This document shows, in pieces, positions 8,365 to 16,338 of a stretch of 64,000 nt of DNA. The notes below the pieces were generated by a model. It was not told where the DNA came from. It saw only the letters and a program-made list of their open reading frames with translations, and made no database searches. Every line of letters starts with the position of its first letter. Position 1 is the stretch's first letter. Position numbers and translations under genes: made by a program. The stretch spans positions 3,100,001 through 3,164,000 of the forward strand of contig OY969553.1 in the NCBI GenBank assembly GCA_963700925.1. The letters run 5' to 3'. The stretch is from CAWJMD01 sp963700925 (lineage in GTDB: Bacteria; Actinomycetota; Actinomycetes; Actinomycetales; CAWJMD01).

Positions 8365-9033
8365 ATGCCTCCAGTCAAGAGCAAGCGTCGATACGATTCG
8401 AGCGGACGCCAGGAGCAGGCACGCCGCAGCCGGGGGACTGTGCTCGACGTGGCCGAGCGGCTGTTCCTTGACCGCGGGTATGCCGAGACCACCGTGGCCT
8501 CCATCGCCACGGAGGGTGGCGTCTCGGTGGAGACGATCTACAAGTCGTTCGGTGGCAAGGCGGGCCTGGTCAGGGCGATCTACGAGCGAGGGCTGGCCGG
8601 ACGAGGACCTGTCGCCGCGTACCGGCGCTCCGACGAGATGAGGGAACGCGAGAGCGACCCGCGGACGATCATGCGCAAGTGGGCGACTCTCACCTCGGAG
8701 GTCGCCTCAGCCGTGACGCCGATCCGCCTGGTCATGCGGTCGGCAGCCGTCGACGACCCCGACGTCGCGGCGCTGTTGGCGGACAGTGACGCCGAGCGCC
8801 TGACCCGCATGCGCCACCACGCGCAGTTCCTGGCACGGCGTGGCTACCTGCGCAAGGGCGTCACCGTCGCCGCAGCCACCGACATCCTGTGGACGTGCAG
8901 CTCGGCGGAGATGTACGAGCTGCTCGTCATCAAGCGTCGCTGGTCGAGCCGCCGCTTCGCTCAGTTCGTCGCCAACTTCATGATCGCGTCCCTGCTGAGC
9001 GACGACGAGACGCGCACCACCGGGGGCGACTAG
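8365..9033 (+). CDS. TetR family transcriptional regulator
   Basis: 222 residues. The N-terminal helix-turn-helix is clear: RRSRGTVLDVAERLFLDRGYAETTVASIA followed by VSVETIYKSFGGKAGLVRAI, about residues 18-65. The C-terminal ligand domain is not recognisable beyond its helical nature. It is divergent from the SnoaL/NmrA pair with a palindrome between, so it most likely represses that pair and itself. The stop codon overlaps the convergent GH13 gene's stop through the shared bases CTAG. Confidence 0.88.
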   Translation: MPPVKSKRRYDSSGRQEQARRSRGTVLDVAERLFLDRGYAETTVASIATEGGVSVETIYKSFGGKAGLVRAIYERGLAGRGPVAAYRRSDEMRERESDPRTIMRKWATLTSEVASAVTPIRLVMRSAAVDDPDVAALLADSDAERLTRMRHHAQFLARRGYLRKGVTVAAATDILWTCSSAEMYELLVIKRRWSSRRFAQFVANFMIASLLSDDETRTTGGD

Positions 9034-10709
9034 CGGAGGCGGCGCGACCCGGGAGCGACCACGCGCAGCCAGCGAAACCCGTAGCCCTCCAACGACACCT
9101 CGGCGCGGCCCCTGTCGTCGACGTCGGTTGTGCCGTCGCACAACAGGTCGACGAGGCGGTGATCGGCACCGCAGCCGTCGAGCGCCAAAGGCACCGTGCG
9201 CGGCTCGGGGCACAGGTTGTGCAGGGCGACCAGAGTTCCGTCGTCCCAGACGCACTGGTGTGCCAGCACCTCGCGATGGGGCTGGTCGAGGACGGTGAGT
9301 GACGCCCACCCGAGCTCGGGGCACTCGCGGTACCGCCGCGCGAGCAGGGAGATGAACTGCAGCAGCGAGTTTGGGTCGCGCCGCTGGTCGGAGACATTGA
9401 CGTGCTCGGGGCCGAACCCGCCCTCGACCAGTGGAGCGGGAAGCCGCGACGGGGCGGCCTCGGAGAAGCCGCCGTTCTTGTCGTCGCTCCACTGCATCGG
9501 CGTGCGGACGGCGAGCCGGCCCTCGACGTCGAGGTTCTCGCCCATCCCGATCTCCTCCCCGTAGAAGAGGACCGGCGTGCCGGGCAGCGAGAACAGCAGG
9601 CTGTAGACCATGCGCAGCCGGCGCGGGTCACCGCCGAGCATGGGTGGCAGGCGCCGGCGCAGACCCCGTCCGTAGACCTGCATGTTCTCCTCAGGGCCGA
9701 ACGCGTCGAACACCTCCTGGCGCTCGCCGTCGCTGAGCTTGTCGAGCGTGAGCTCGTCGTGGTTGCGGACGAACGTCGCCCACTGGCAGTCGGGGTCGAT
9801 GGTTGGCCTGTCCTGCAACGCCTTTGCCAGCGGACCTGCATCCTCGCGGGCCATGGACAGGTAGAGGGCCTGCATCCCGATGAAGTCGAACTGCATCGTG
9901 AGCTCGTCGCCGTCCGGGCCTCCGAAGAACGTCAGCTGGTCCTTGTGCGGCAGGTTGACCTCGCCGAGCAGCAGGGCGTCGCCGGCTCGCCGCCCGACGA
10001 AGGTGCGGAGGTCTCGCAGGTACTCGTGGGGGTCGCCCAGCGCGGCACCGTCCGAGCGCTGGATGCCCTCGGTCTCGAGCAGGAAGGGGACCGCGTCGAC
10101 TCGGAACCCCGACATGCCGACCTCGAGCCAGAAGCCCATCACCTTCGCGATCTCCTCACGCACGCGAGGGTTGGCCACGTTGAGATCGGGCTGGTGCCGG
10201 TAGAAGCGGTGCAGGAACCACTCGCCGGTCTTCTCGTCGAGTTCCCAGGTGCTCGTCTCCTGGTCGGGGAACACGACGTCCTTCGACGTGTCGGGCGGCG
10301 GGTCGGAGCGCCAGACGTAGAAGTCGCGGTAGGGCGAGTTCTTGCTCGCGCGAGCCGACTTGAACCACGGGTGCCTGTCGGACGTGTGGTTGACCACGAG
10401 GTCGCAGATCACGCGGATGCCCCGGTCGCGGCACGTGCGGATCAGGTCGACGACGTCGCCATGAGTTCCGAGTCGCGGGTCGACGCCGTAGAAGTCGGTG
10501 ATGTCGTAGCCGTCGTCGCGGTCGGCGGTCGGGTAGAAGGGCATCAGCCACAGGCACGTCACGCCGAGCTCGGCGAGGTGGTCGACGCGCTGCACCAGGC
10601 CTGGGAAGTCGCCCGTGCCGTCCCCGTCCGAGTCAAGGTAGGTCTCGACGTCGAGGCAGTACACCACTGCTGTCTTCCACCACAGGTCACCTGTCGCGGT
10701 GATCTTCAT
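9030..10709 (-). CDS. GH13 alpha-amylase family protein (trehalose-synthase-like)
   Basis: 559 residues, a (beta/alpha)8 glycoside hydrolase. Conserved regions: DLVVNHTSDRHPW (region I), GFRVDAVPF with nucleophile Asp205, LLGEVNLP with acid/base Glu250, and FVRNHDELTL with Asp318. The opening WWKTAVVYCLDVETYLDSDG and the region I form resemble trehalose synthases and related GH13 enzymes, which act on alpha-1,4 or alpha-1,1 glucosides. The exact reaction is not certain. The downstream member of a two-gene unit: its ATG overlaps the LLM gene stop (ATGA). No signal peptide, so cytosolic. Confidence 0.85.
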   Translation of the reverse strand: MKITATGDLWWKTAVVYCLDVETYLDSDGDGTGDFPGLVQRVDHLAELGVTCLWLMPFYPTADRDDGYDITDFYGVDPRLGTHGDVVDLIRTCRDRGIRVICDLVVNHTSDRHPWFKSARASKNSPYRDFYVWRSDPPPDTSKDVVFPDQETSTWELDEKTGEWFLHRFYRHQPDLNVANPRVREEIAKVMGFWLEVGMSGFRVDAVPFLLETEGIQRSDGAALGDPHEYLRDLRTFVGRRAGDALLLGEVNLPHKDQLTFFGGPDGDELTMQFDFIGMQALYLSMAREDAGPLAKALQDRPTIDPDCQWATFVRNHDELTLDKLSDGERQEVFDAFGPEENMQVYGRGLRRRLPPMLGGDPRRLRMVYSLLFSLPGTPVLFYGEEIGMGENLDVEGRLAVRTPMQWSDDKNGGFSEAAPSRLPAPLVEGGFGPEHVNVSDQRRDPNSLLQFISLLARRYRECPELGWASLTVLDQPHREVLAHQCVWDDGTLVALHNLCPEPRTVPLALDGCGADHRLVDLLCDGTTDVDDRGRAEVSLEGYGFRWLRVVAPGSRRLR

Positions 10710-11710
10710 GCCGGCACCTCTCGCGGCGCCGGTGTGACTGGCGGCGGGGGCTGGACGTCGAGCTGCGGCAGGACCTTCTCGCCGAAGGCGTCGATGAACG
10801 GCCGCTGTTCACGTCCGACGTGATGGAGGTAGATCTCGTCGAAGCCGAGCTCGGCGAGTTCGGCGAGACGTGCTGCATGCCAACCGAGGTCGGACGAGAC
10901 AAGCACCGACTTGCGTACCTGCTCAGGTGTCACGGACTCGCTCACGGCGTCGAAGGTGTCGGCGGTGTCGATGTCCCAGCAGGCAGGCGGCGGGAACACG
11001 TTGCTGCGCCACTGGTCGTGGGCGATGTGCAAGGCCTCGCCCTCGTCCGGTGCCCACGACACGTGCACCTGCAGGTACAACCGCCCCCGGCCACCTGCGT
11101 CGCGGTAGGCGGCGACCATCCGGCGGAGGTGGTCGTGCGGCTGCGCGATCGTCACAAGCCCGTCCGCCCAGGCGGCGACGTCGTGCGCGGTCTGCACGCT
11201 GACGGCGGGGCCGACCAGCGCGGGCGGGATCTCTGGCAGCGTCCACACACGAGCGCGGTCGACGGTGACGAGGCCGTCGTGGCTGACCTCCTCCCCGGCG
11301 TGCAGGGCGCGGATCACGTCGACGCACTCGCGCAGCCGCGCCGTCCGCAGGTCCTTACGCGGCCAGCCTTCGCCGGTGATGTGCTCGTTCGACGCCTCGC
11401 CCGTGCCCAGCGCCACCCACAGTCGCTGCGGGAACATCGCCGACAGCGTCGCAGCGGCCTGGGCGATGATCGCCGGGTGGTAGCGCTGGCCGGGCGCGTT
11501 GACCACGCCGAACGGCAGGCTCGTCGTCGCGAGGGCCGCACCCAGCCACGACCAGGCGAATCCCGACTCCCCCTGGCGCGCGCTCCAGGGGGAGAAGTGG
11601 TCTGACGACATGGCGGCGGTGAACCCCGCGTCCTGAGCCTGTCGGACGGCGCTCAGCAGCGCACCGGGATGAACCTGCTCGTGTGAGGAGTGGAAGCCGA
11701 TGACGGTCAT
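10706..11710 (-). CDS. LLM-class flavin-dependent oxidoreductase (TIGR03885-like)
   Basis: 334 residues of the luciferase-like monooxygenase fold. Visible stretches: VIGFHSSHEQVHPGALL, FTAAMSSDHFSPWS, LPFGVVNAPGQRYHPAIIAQAAATL, LWVALGTGEASNEHI and LGFDEIYLHHVGR. The NEHITG segment is typical of the group near F420-dependent enzymes; I believe it is the TIGR03885 subgroup, described as probably FMN- rather than F420-using. Substrate is unknown. Coupled by ATGA overlap to the GH13 gene downstream, which suggests a shared task in sugar metabolism or stress, but this is inference. Confidence 0.8.
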   Translation of the reverse strand: MTVIGFHSSHEQVHPGALLSAVRQAQDAGFTAAMSSDHFSPWSARQGESGFAWSWLGAALATTSLPFGVVNAPGQRYHPAIIAQAAATLSAMFPQRLWVALGTGEASNEHITGEGWPRKDLRTARLRECVDVIRALHAGEEVSHDGLVTVDRARVWTLPEIPPALVGPAVSVQTAHDVAAWADGLVTIAQPHDHLRRMVAAYRDAGGRGRLYLQVHVSWAPDEGEALHIAHDQWRSNVFPPPACWDIDTADTFDAVSESVTPEQVRKSVLVSSDLGWHAARLAELAELGFDEIYLHHVGREQRPFIDAFGEKVLPQLDVQPPPPVTPAPREVPA

Positions 11711-11765
11711 GGACGACCTGTCTACCGCGCTCCGCCCTGAAGTGCGCGTTGTCCCCCAGTGCTGC

Positions 11766-12602
11766 TCAGTCGTTCCAGTCCGGCGCCCACGGCGGGTCGA
11801 TGTAGCGCCGTCCGGAGCGTGAGAGATCGTCGAGCCGGGCGACATCCTCGTCCGTGAGCTCGACCTCGAGCGCGCCCAGGTTCTCCCGGCGGCGGTCGGG
11901 GTTCGTCGAACGCGGGAGAACCGACACACCTTCCTGTCGAGCCAGCCACGCGATAGCCACCTGGGCGGGGGTCGCGTCGCGCTCCGCCGCGACCTCCTTC
12001 ATCGCCGGCTGGTCGAGCAGGCCCTGGCCGTTGGCGAGGGGCGAGTAGGCAGTGACGAGGATCTCGCGCTCCCGTGCGACGTCGACGAGAAGGTCCTGGT
12101 TCAGCTGGGCATGGAACTCGACCTGGTCGTTGAACAGCTCCGGGACGGCATCGTGGAGCCGTGCCAGCATCTTCACCGGCGTGTTGCAGATCCCCAGCTC
12201 GCGGATGGCGCCTGTCTCGCGCAGCTCGAGGAGGGCGCCGAGGGCGTCGATGACGTGCTGGTCGCCTCCGACCGGCCAGTGCAGGAGCAGCAGGTCCAGG
12301 TAGTCGACGCCGAGTGCACGCAGCGACCGCTCCGCGCTCTTCTTGACGCGGTCGACGTCGTAGTCCTTCTGCCAGACCTTCGTGGTCAGCCAGATGTGGT
12401 CGCGGTCCACCCCGCTGTTCGCGATGCCCTTGCCCACCTCGTCCTCGTTGCCGTAGGCGAAGGCGGTGTCGACGTGCCGGTAGCCGGCGGCCAGGGCGTC
12501 GGCGACCCCGTCGGACGCGTCACTGCCGGTCACCTCCCAGGTGCCGTAGCCGATGGTGGGGACGGTGACGCCCCGGACCGTGGTCGTGAAGGGGATGCTC
12601 AT
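11766..12602 (-). CDS. Aldo/keto reductase
   Basis: 278 residues, NADPH-dependent aldo/keto reductase of the 2,5-diketo-gluconate reductase type. The catalytic set is visible: Asp in YRHVDTAFAYGNE with Tyr just after, Lys in IWLTTKVW and His in LLLLHWP. The C-terminal NADPH site appears as LPRSTNPDRRRENLGALEVEL. Physiological substrate unknown. ATG at 12602. Between it and the sigma-factor remnant upstream there are 110 bases with nothing I can recognise. Confidence 0.9.
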   Translation of the reverse strand: MSIPFTTTVRGVTVPTIGYGTWEVTGSDASDGVADALAAGYRHVDTAFAYGNEDEVGKGIANSGVDRDHIWLTTKVWQKDYDVDRVKKSAERSLRALGVDYLDLLLLHWPVGGDQHVIDALGALLELRETGAIRELGICNTPVKMLARLHDAVPELFNDQVEFHAQLNQDLLVDVAREREILVTAYSPLANGQGLLDQPAMKEVAAERDATPAQVAIAWLARQEGVSVLPRSTNPDRRRENLGALEVELTDEDVARLDDLSRSGRRYIDPPWAPDWND

Positions 12603-12712
12603 GCGGGTTCCCAGCGCACGGGCAGACCGCTGCATTCCCTCAGGGCCCGCTCCGCGGTGCCTGCCGTCGTCGGGCGACACCTCGTCGACGAGCCTCAGGA
12701 ACGTGCCGACTG

Positions 12713-13440
12713 CTACGCGGCCGGGACCGCGTCCGGGTTGGCGACGACGTGGATCTTGGTGATCAGGTCGTGTTCCACGGTGATGGTGAGGACTGCGAAC
12801 AGGGCTTGGTCGTGAAAGGCGATCAGGGTCGGCATCCCACGGATCGTGTGTGGCACCAGCGCCGGTTCCTGCCCGAAGAACCGGAGCAGGTTCTGTGCGA
12901 CGGGATCGGCGCCGTGGATGGTTGGCGGCCCGATCGGGAAGTCGGCGCCGAGATCGGCCGTTCCCCAGACCTGCGGGTGCAGGACCGCCAGCAGCGCGTC
13001 GAGGTCTCCGTTGGCGCAGGCGGCGATGAATCGGTCGGTGACCAGCTGGTGCTCCTGGAGGGCCACCTCGTTCGGGCGGAGGGGAGCACTGGCGATCTTC
13101 TGGCGTGCTCGGCGGGCGAGCTGGCGACAGGTCCCCGCCGGCCGGCCGAGGGTTTCCGCGATTGCGTCGAAGGGGGTCTGGAAGACGTCGTGCAGGACGA
13201 AGGCCATCCGCTCGGGTGGACTGAGCCGCTGCAGCACGACGAGCAGGGCCAGCCGCACCTCGTCGTCCAGGGTGATCCGGTCCGCGGGATCCATGGCCGG
13301 GGCCTGGGTCAGCGGTGTGGTGGAGTCGCGCAGCGCTGTCTCGTCGGGGTGTTCGCGGCGGGAGCGGGCGGAGCGGATCTGGTCCAGGCACAGTCGGCTG
13401 GTCACGACGGTCAACCAGCCGCGCGGACTGTGTCGGCGAT
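12713..13440 (-). pseudogene. SigJ-like ECF sigma factor, 5'-truncated remnant
   Basis: The frame keeps the end of region 2 onward: PRGWLTVVTSRLCLDQIRSARSRREHPDE, then the sigma-4 region LSPPERMAFVLHDVFQTPFDAIAETLGR, then a SnoaL-like C-terminal domain (FIAACANGDLDALLAVLHP) ending at the stop at 12713. This layout is that of ECF41/SigJ sigma factors. The N-terminal part of sigma region 2, which binds core polymerase and the -10 element, is missing: upstream of PRGWL the sequence turns into a piece of another gene on the opposite strand. Without it the protein should not work as a sigma factor. The frame runs on without a stop into the neighbour, so I place the break at about 13430-13485. Confidence 0.75.
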
Positions 13441-14014
13441 CAACTGCGATGACGATCCAGCCCTGCAGCCGTCCCGCCTTCGCGGGGAGTACAACAGGGA
13501 AGTCGAGGCCGCCGTCACCGGGTCCGGCCTGGAGTGGGTGAGCCTGCGGTCGTCCATCTACGCCAGCAACACCATCGGGCTGTGGGCCGCCCAGATTCGT
13601 GCAGGAGACGTGGTGTTCGGCCCGTACGCGGCGGCCACGACGGTGCCGATCGACGAGCGGGATATCGCAGGTGTCGGTGCGCGAGCGCTGCTCACCGATG
13701 GACTGTTGGGCCGTCGAATCGAGCTGACCGGCCCACAGACGCTCACGCACGAGGAGATGGTCACCACCATCGGCGACTCGATCGGCAGGTCCCTGCGCTA
13801 CCAGGAGGTGCCGCCGGCGAGGGCGAGGGAGGGCATCGTCGGGAATGGCTTCTCCGAGCAGTTCGCCGACGCCCTCCTTGCCATGCAGGAACAGTCGATC
13901 CAGCAACCGGCACACGTCACCGGCGAGGTGGAGAACATCCTCGGCTGTCCAGCGTTCACCTTTGCCCGGTGGGCCGCCGACCACGCCGCAGCCTTTCAGG
14001 CATCCGGCGCCTGA
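13441..14014 (+). pseudogene. NmrA/SDR-like oxidoreductase, 5'-truncated remnant
   Basis: The plus-strand frame ending at 14014 encodes the C-terminal half of an NmrA-like atypical SDR: REVEAAVTGSGLEWVSLRS, SNTIGLWAAQIRAGDVVFGP, VPIDERDIAGVGARALL and GRRIELTGPQTLTHEEM. The Rossmann N-terminus (GATGxxG) is absent; reading upstream runs into the antisense of the sigma factor. Two divergent genes therefore appear joined head to head without their 5' ends or promoter, most simply by one deletion. An intact paralog-like SDR follows 29 bases downstream. Confidence 0.72.
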
Positions 14015-14043
14015 CCAGGACACAGGTTCACCAGGAGGAGTAG

Positions 14044-14709
14044 ATGAAGCTCACGATCTTCGCGGCGACCGGAGGCGTCGGACGGCATGTCCTCGAGCAG
14101 GCCCTCGCGGCGGGCCACGACGTGACCGCCGTCGTACGAGACCCGCAGAAGCTGCCGGCACAGGCGCGCGCCATCAGGGCCGACCTGACCACAGCCGCTC
14201 CCGACGCGCTCGCGCCCGCGCTCGACGGAGCCGACGCGGTGCTGTCCTGCCTCGGGCCACGGTCCAACGCCGAGGCCGGAGTCGTGTCGCAGGGCACCCG
14301 CACCATCGCGGCGGCCATGAAGTCAGCTGGCGTTCGACGGCTTGTCGTGATCAGTGCCGCACCGATCGGCACGGTGCCGTCACCCGGCCGCCCGAGACTG
14401 CCGAAACACGATCCGGGAGACGGGTTCCTCATCCGGAACGTGGGTGCTCCGCTGGTCAAGGCCATCTTTCGCACCCAGTACGCCGATCTCGCGGTGATGG
14501 AGGACGTCCTCAGGGACAGTGGTCTGGACTGGACTGCCATGCGGCCGCCACGGCTCACCGACAAGCCGGGAACCGGGGACTACCGAATCGCGCGCGGCCG
14601 CAACCTCCGGCGGGGACGGACCATCTCACGCGCCGACGTCGCCCACGGCATGCTGCGCGTGCTCGGCCAACCCGACACGATCGGCCACACCGTTGGAATC
14701 GCCTACTAG
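14044..14709 (+). CDS. NAD(P)-binding atypical SDR (biliverdin-reductase-B-like)
   Basis: 221 residues. Rossmann start LTIFAATGGVGRHVLEQALAAGH, then VTAVVRDPQKLP, ADAVLSCLGP, GVRRLVVISAAPIG and DWTAMRPPRL, matching BVR-B/NmrA-like proteins. The GxxGxxG appears as GGVGRHV. ATG at 14044 follows a strong AGGAGGAG. The remnant upstream ends 29 bases before, so the two may once have been one transcript; with that gene's promoter lost, expression of this one is uncertain. Substrate unknown. Confidence 0.83.
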   Translation: MKLTIFAATGGVGRHVLEQALAAGHDVTAVVRDPQKLPAQARAIRADLTTAAPDALAPALDGADAVLSCLGPRSNAEAGVVSQGTRTIAAAMKSAGVRRLVVISAAPIGTVPSPGRPRLPKHDPGDGFLIRNVGAPLVKAIFRTQYADLAVMEDVLRDSGLDWTAMRPPRLTDKPGTGDYRIARGRNLRRGRTISRADVAHGMLRVLGQPDTIGHTVGIAY

Positions 14710-14797
14710 ACAGGACTGTTCCGGCGAGCGGGGTCCGAGGATCTGTTGTCGCGGTGCTTCGCGCCCATGACACGGACGCCCGCACCTGCAAGGGCCG

Positions 14798-15244
14798 CTA
14801 CGAGCGTCCCTCGAGGAACATGGCGACCGACTTCGCGATCCGTCGATGCCGCGTCTCGTCGGTCTTTGCGCCCTCGACCGACAGCACGTGCCGCGACTTG
14901 TTGCTGTACGACAAGCCGTCGAAGTACCGCCGGGCCTCGGGCTCGGCGTCGAGGGCTGCGGCCAGATCGGCTGGGACGACGACCTCCCGCGGCTCGGTGT
15001 CGAGCTCGATGTCGACGTCGACCTCATCGCCTCCGGAAACGCCTGAGGCAGCGCGGTTCTCGGCGCTGAGTCCGACCATGTACCGCCCAGACATCGGCGC
15101 CACCGTGCTGCGGTAGGTGTAGCCCGCCAGCGTGACGCGCACGGGCGGTCGCCGTCCGCGGCCAAGGGCCACCACGACCTCCTCGGGCACCTCGATGCCC
15201 GTAGCGGTCTTGGCGCCCTGCATGACGATCGTCCGGAACCTCAT
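14798..15244 (-). CDS. YdeI/OmpD-associated, DUF1905-containing protein
   Basis: 148 residues. The first half (MRFRTIVMQGAKTATGIEVPEEVVVALG... VTLAGYTYRSTVAPMSGRYMVGL) is a DUF1905 beta barrel. The second half (VPADLAAALDAEPEARRYFDGLSYSNKSRHVLSVEGAKTDETRHRRI, split here over its helices) is the YdeI/OmdA helical repeat seen in bacteriocin-protection proteins. The biochemical role is unknown. ATG at 15244. Single gene between the SDR (convergent) and purU (same strand). Confidence 0.8.
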   Translation of the reverse strand: MRFRTIVMQGAKTATGIEVPEEVVVALGRGRRPPVRVTLAGYTYRSTVAPMSGRYMVGLSAENRAASGVSGGDEVDVDIELDTEPREVVVPADLAAALDAEPEARRYFDGLSYSNKSRHVLSVEGAKTDETRHRRIAKSVAMFLEGRS

Positions 15245-15287
15245 GGGTGTGAGTATGGGTCGCACTGCGCAGGCGGCGGAAGGTGCT

Positions 15288-16136
15288 TCACCGGAAGACG
15301 ACAGTGCGGTGCCCGTCGAGCAGAACCCGGTGCTCGGCGTGCCAGCGCACGGCGCGCGCCAGCACCTGCGCCTCGATGTCCTGGCCCATCGCCCGCAGGG
15401 CCGCCGGGGGCATCGTGTGGTCGACGCGCTCGACGCCCTGCTCGATGATCGGGCCCTCGTCGAGCTCGGACGTGACGTAGTGCGCGGTCGCGCCGATCAG
15501 CTTGACGCCCCGCTCGTGGGCCTGGTGGTACGGACGGGCGCCCTTGAACGACGGCAGGAACGAGTGGTGGATGTTGATCGCGCGACCGGTCAGCGTCCGG
15601 CACAGGTCGTCGGAGAGCACCTGCATGTAGCGCGCCAGCACGACCAGCTCGATGTCGAGCTCGTCGATCAGCCCGAGGAGCCGCGCCTCCGCCTCGGGCT
15701 TGGTCTCGGCGGTGACGGGAACGTGCTGCAGGTCGGTGTCGTAGAACGCTGCCAGGCCCGCGAGGTCGGTGTGGTTCGAGACGACAGCGGGCACATCGAT
15801 CGGCAGCAGGCCGGACCGTTGCCTGAACAGCAAGTCGTTGAGGCAGTGAGCTTCTCGGCTCACCAGCACGAGGGTTCGCATATTGCGACCGAGCGTGTCC
15901 AGGTGCCAGGTCATGTCGAACTGCTCAGCGACCGGCGCGAATACGTCCGCCAGCGCCTGCTGCTCGAGCGGGACGTCGGCCTGCACCCGCATCAGGAACC
16001 GTCCGGTGGACGGGTCGGAGAACTGCCCGCTCTCGGTGATGTTGCCGTCGGCGTCCGCCAGCACTCCGGACACGGCGTGGACGATGCCCGGCCGGTCGGG
16101 GCACGAAAGCGCCAGCACGTACGAGGGGATGCTCAC
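15288..16136 (-). CDS. purU: Formyltetrahydrofolate deformylase
   Basis: 282 residues. Hydrolyses 10-formyl-THF to formate and THF, balancing the one-carbon pool. N-terminal ACT domain (YVLALSCPDRPGIVHAVSGVLAD, residues 5-80) senses Met/Gly in characterised enzymes. C-terminal formyltransferase-type domain has INIHHSFLPSFKGA and the later TAHYV...LDEGPIIEQ, giving the Asn, His and Asp of the active site. GTG at 16136 is the start just before the ACT domain. It is divergent from the riboswitch-glyA-folD operon, so genes making and draining one-carbon units sit back to back. Confidence 0.93.
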   Translation of the reverse strand: MSIPSYVLALSCPDRPGIVHAVSGVLADADGNITESGQFSDPSTGRFLMRVQADVPLEQQALADVFAPVAEQFDMTWHLDTLGRNMRTLVLVSREAHCLNDLLFRQRSGLLPIDVPAVVSNHTDLAGLAAFYDTDLQHVPVTAETKPEAEARLLGLIDELDIELVVLARYMQVLSDDLCRTLTGRAINIHHSFLPSFKGARPYHQAHERGVKLIGATAHYVTSELDEGPIIEQGVERVDHTMPPAALRAMGQDIEAQVLARAVRWHAEHRVLLDGHRTVVFR

Positions 16137-16204
16137 GGGGGAAGGGTAGGCGGGACCGGCCCACCGCGGGGTCACGAACGGCCGAGCCCTTGCTAGCCTG
16201 GCCC

Positions 16205-16295
16205 CGTCGCGACTGGCGTACGAGGTGGGTCACCACCGGGGAGCGACAGGTAGTGCAGCAGCAGACCACGGGTCGGTCGCCTGGGCCCCGCGTCA
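16205..16295 (+). promoter_or_regulatory. ZTP (pfl) riboswitch upstream of glyA
   Basis: The leader has the conserved blocks of the pfl/ZTP RNA in order: CGCGACTGGCG, then GGTGGGTCACCACC hairpin followed by GGGGAGCG, a variable linker, and CGCCTGGGC, which pairs back to form the pseudoknot. This RNA senses ZTP/ZMP, which build up when 10-formyl-THF is short, and turns on folate genes. It ends 44 bases before the glyA start. A likely -10 (TAGCCT at 16194-16199) lies just upstream. Confidence 0.87.
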
Positions 16296-16338
16296 CCACG
16301 TGTGAGTCAGCAGCGCCGCCCGCCACGAGGAGCCAGAC

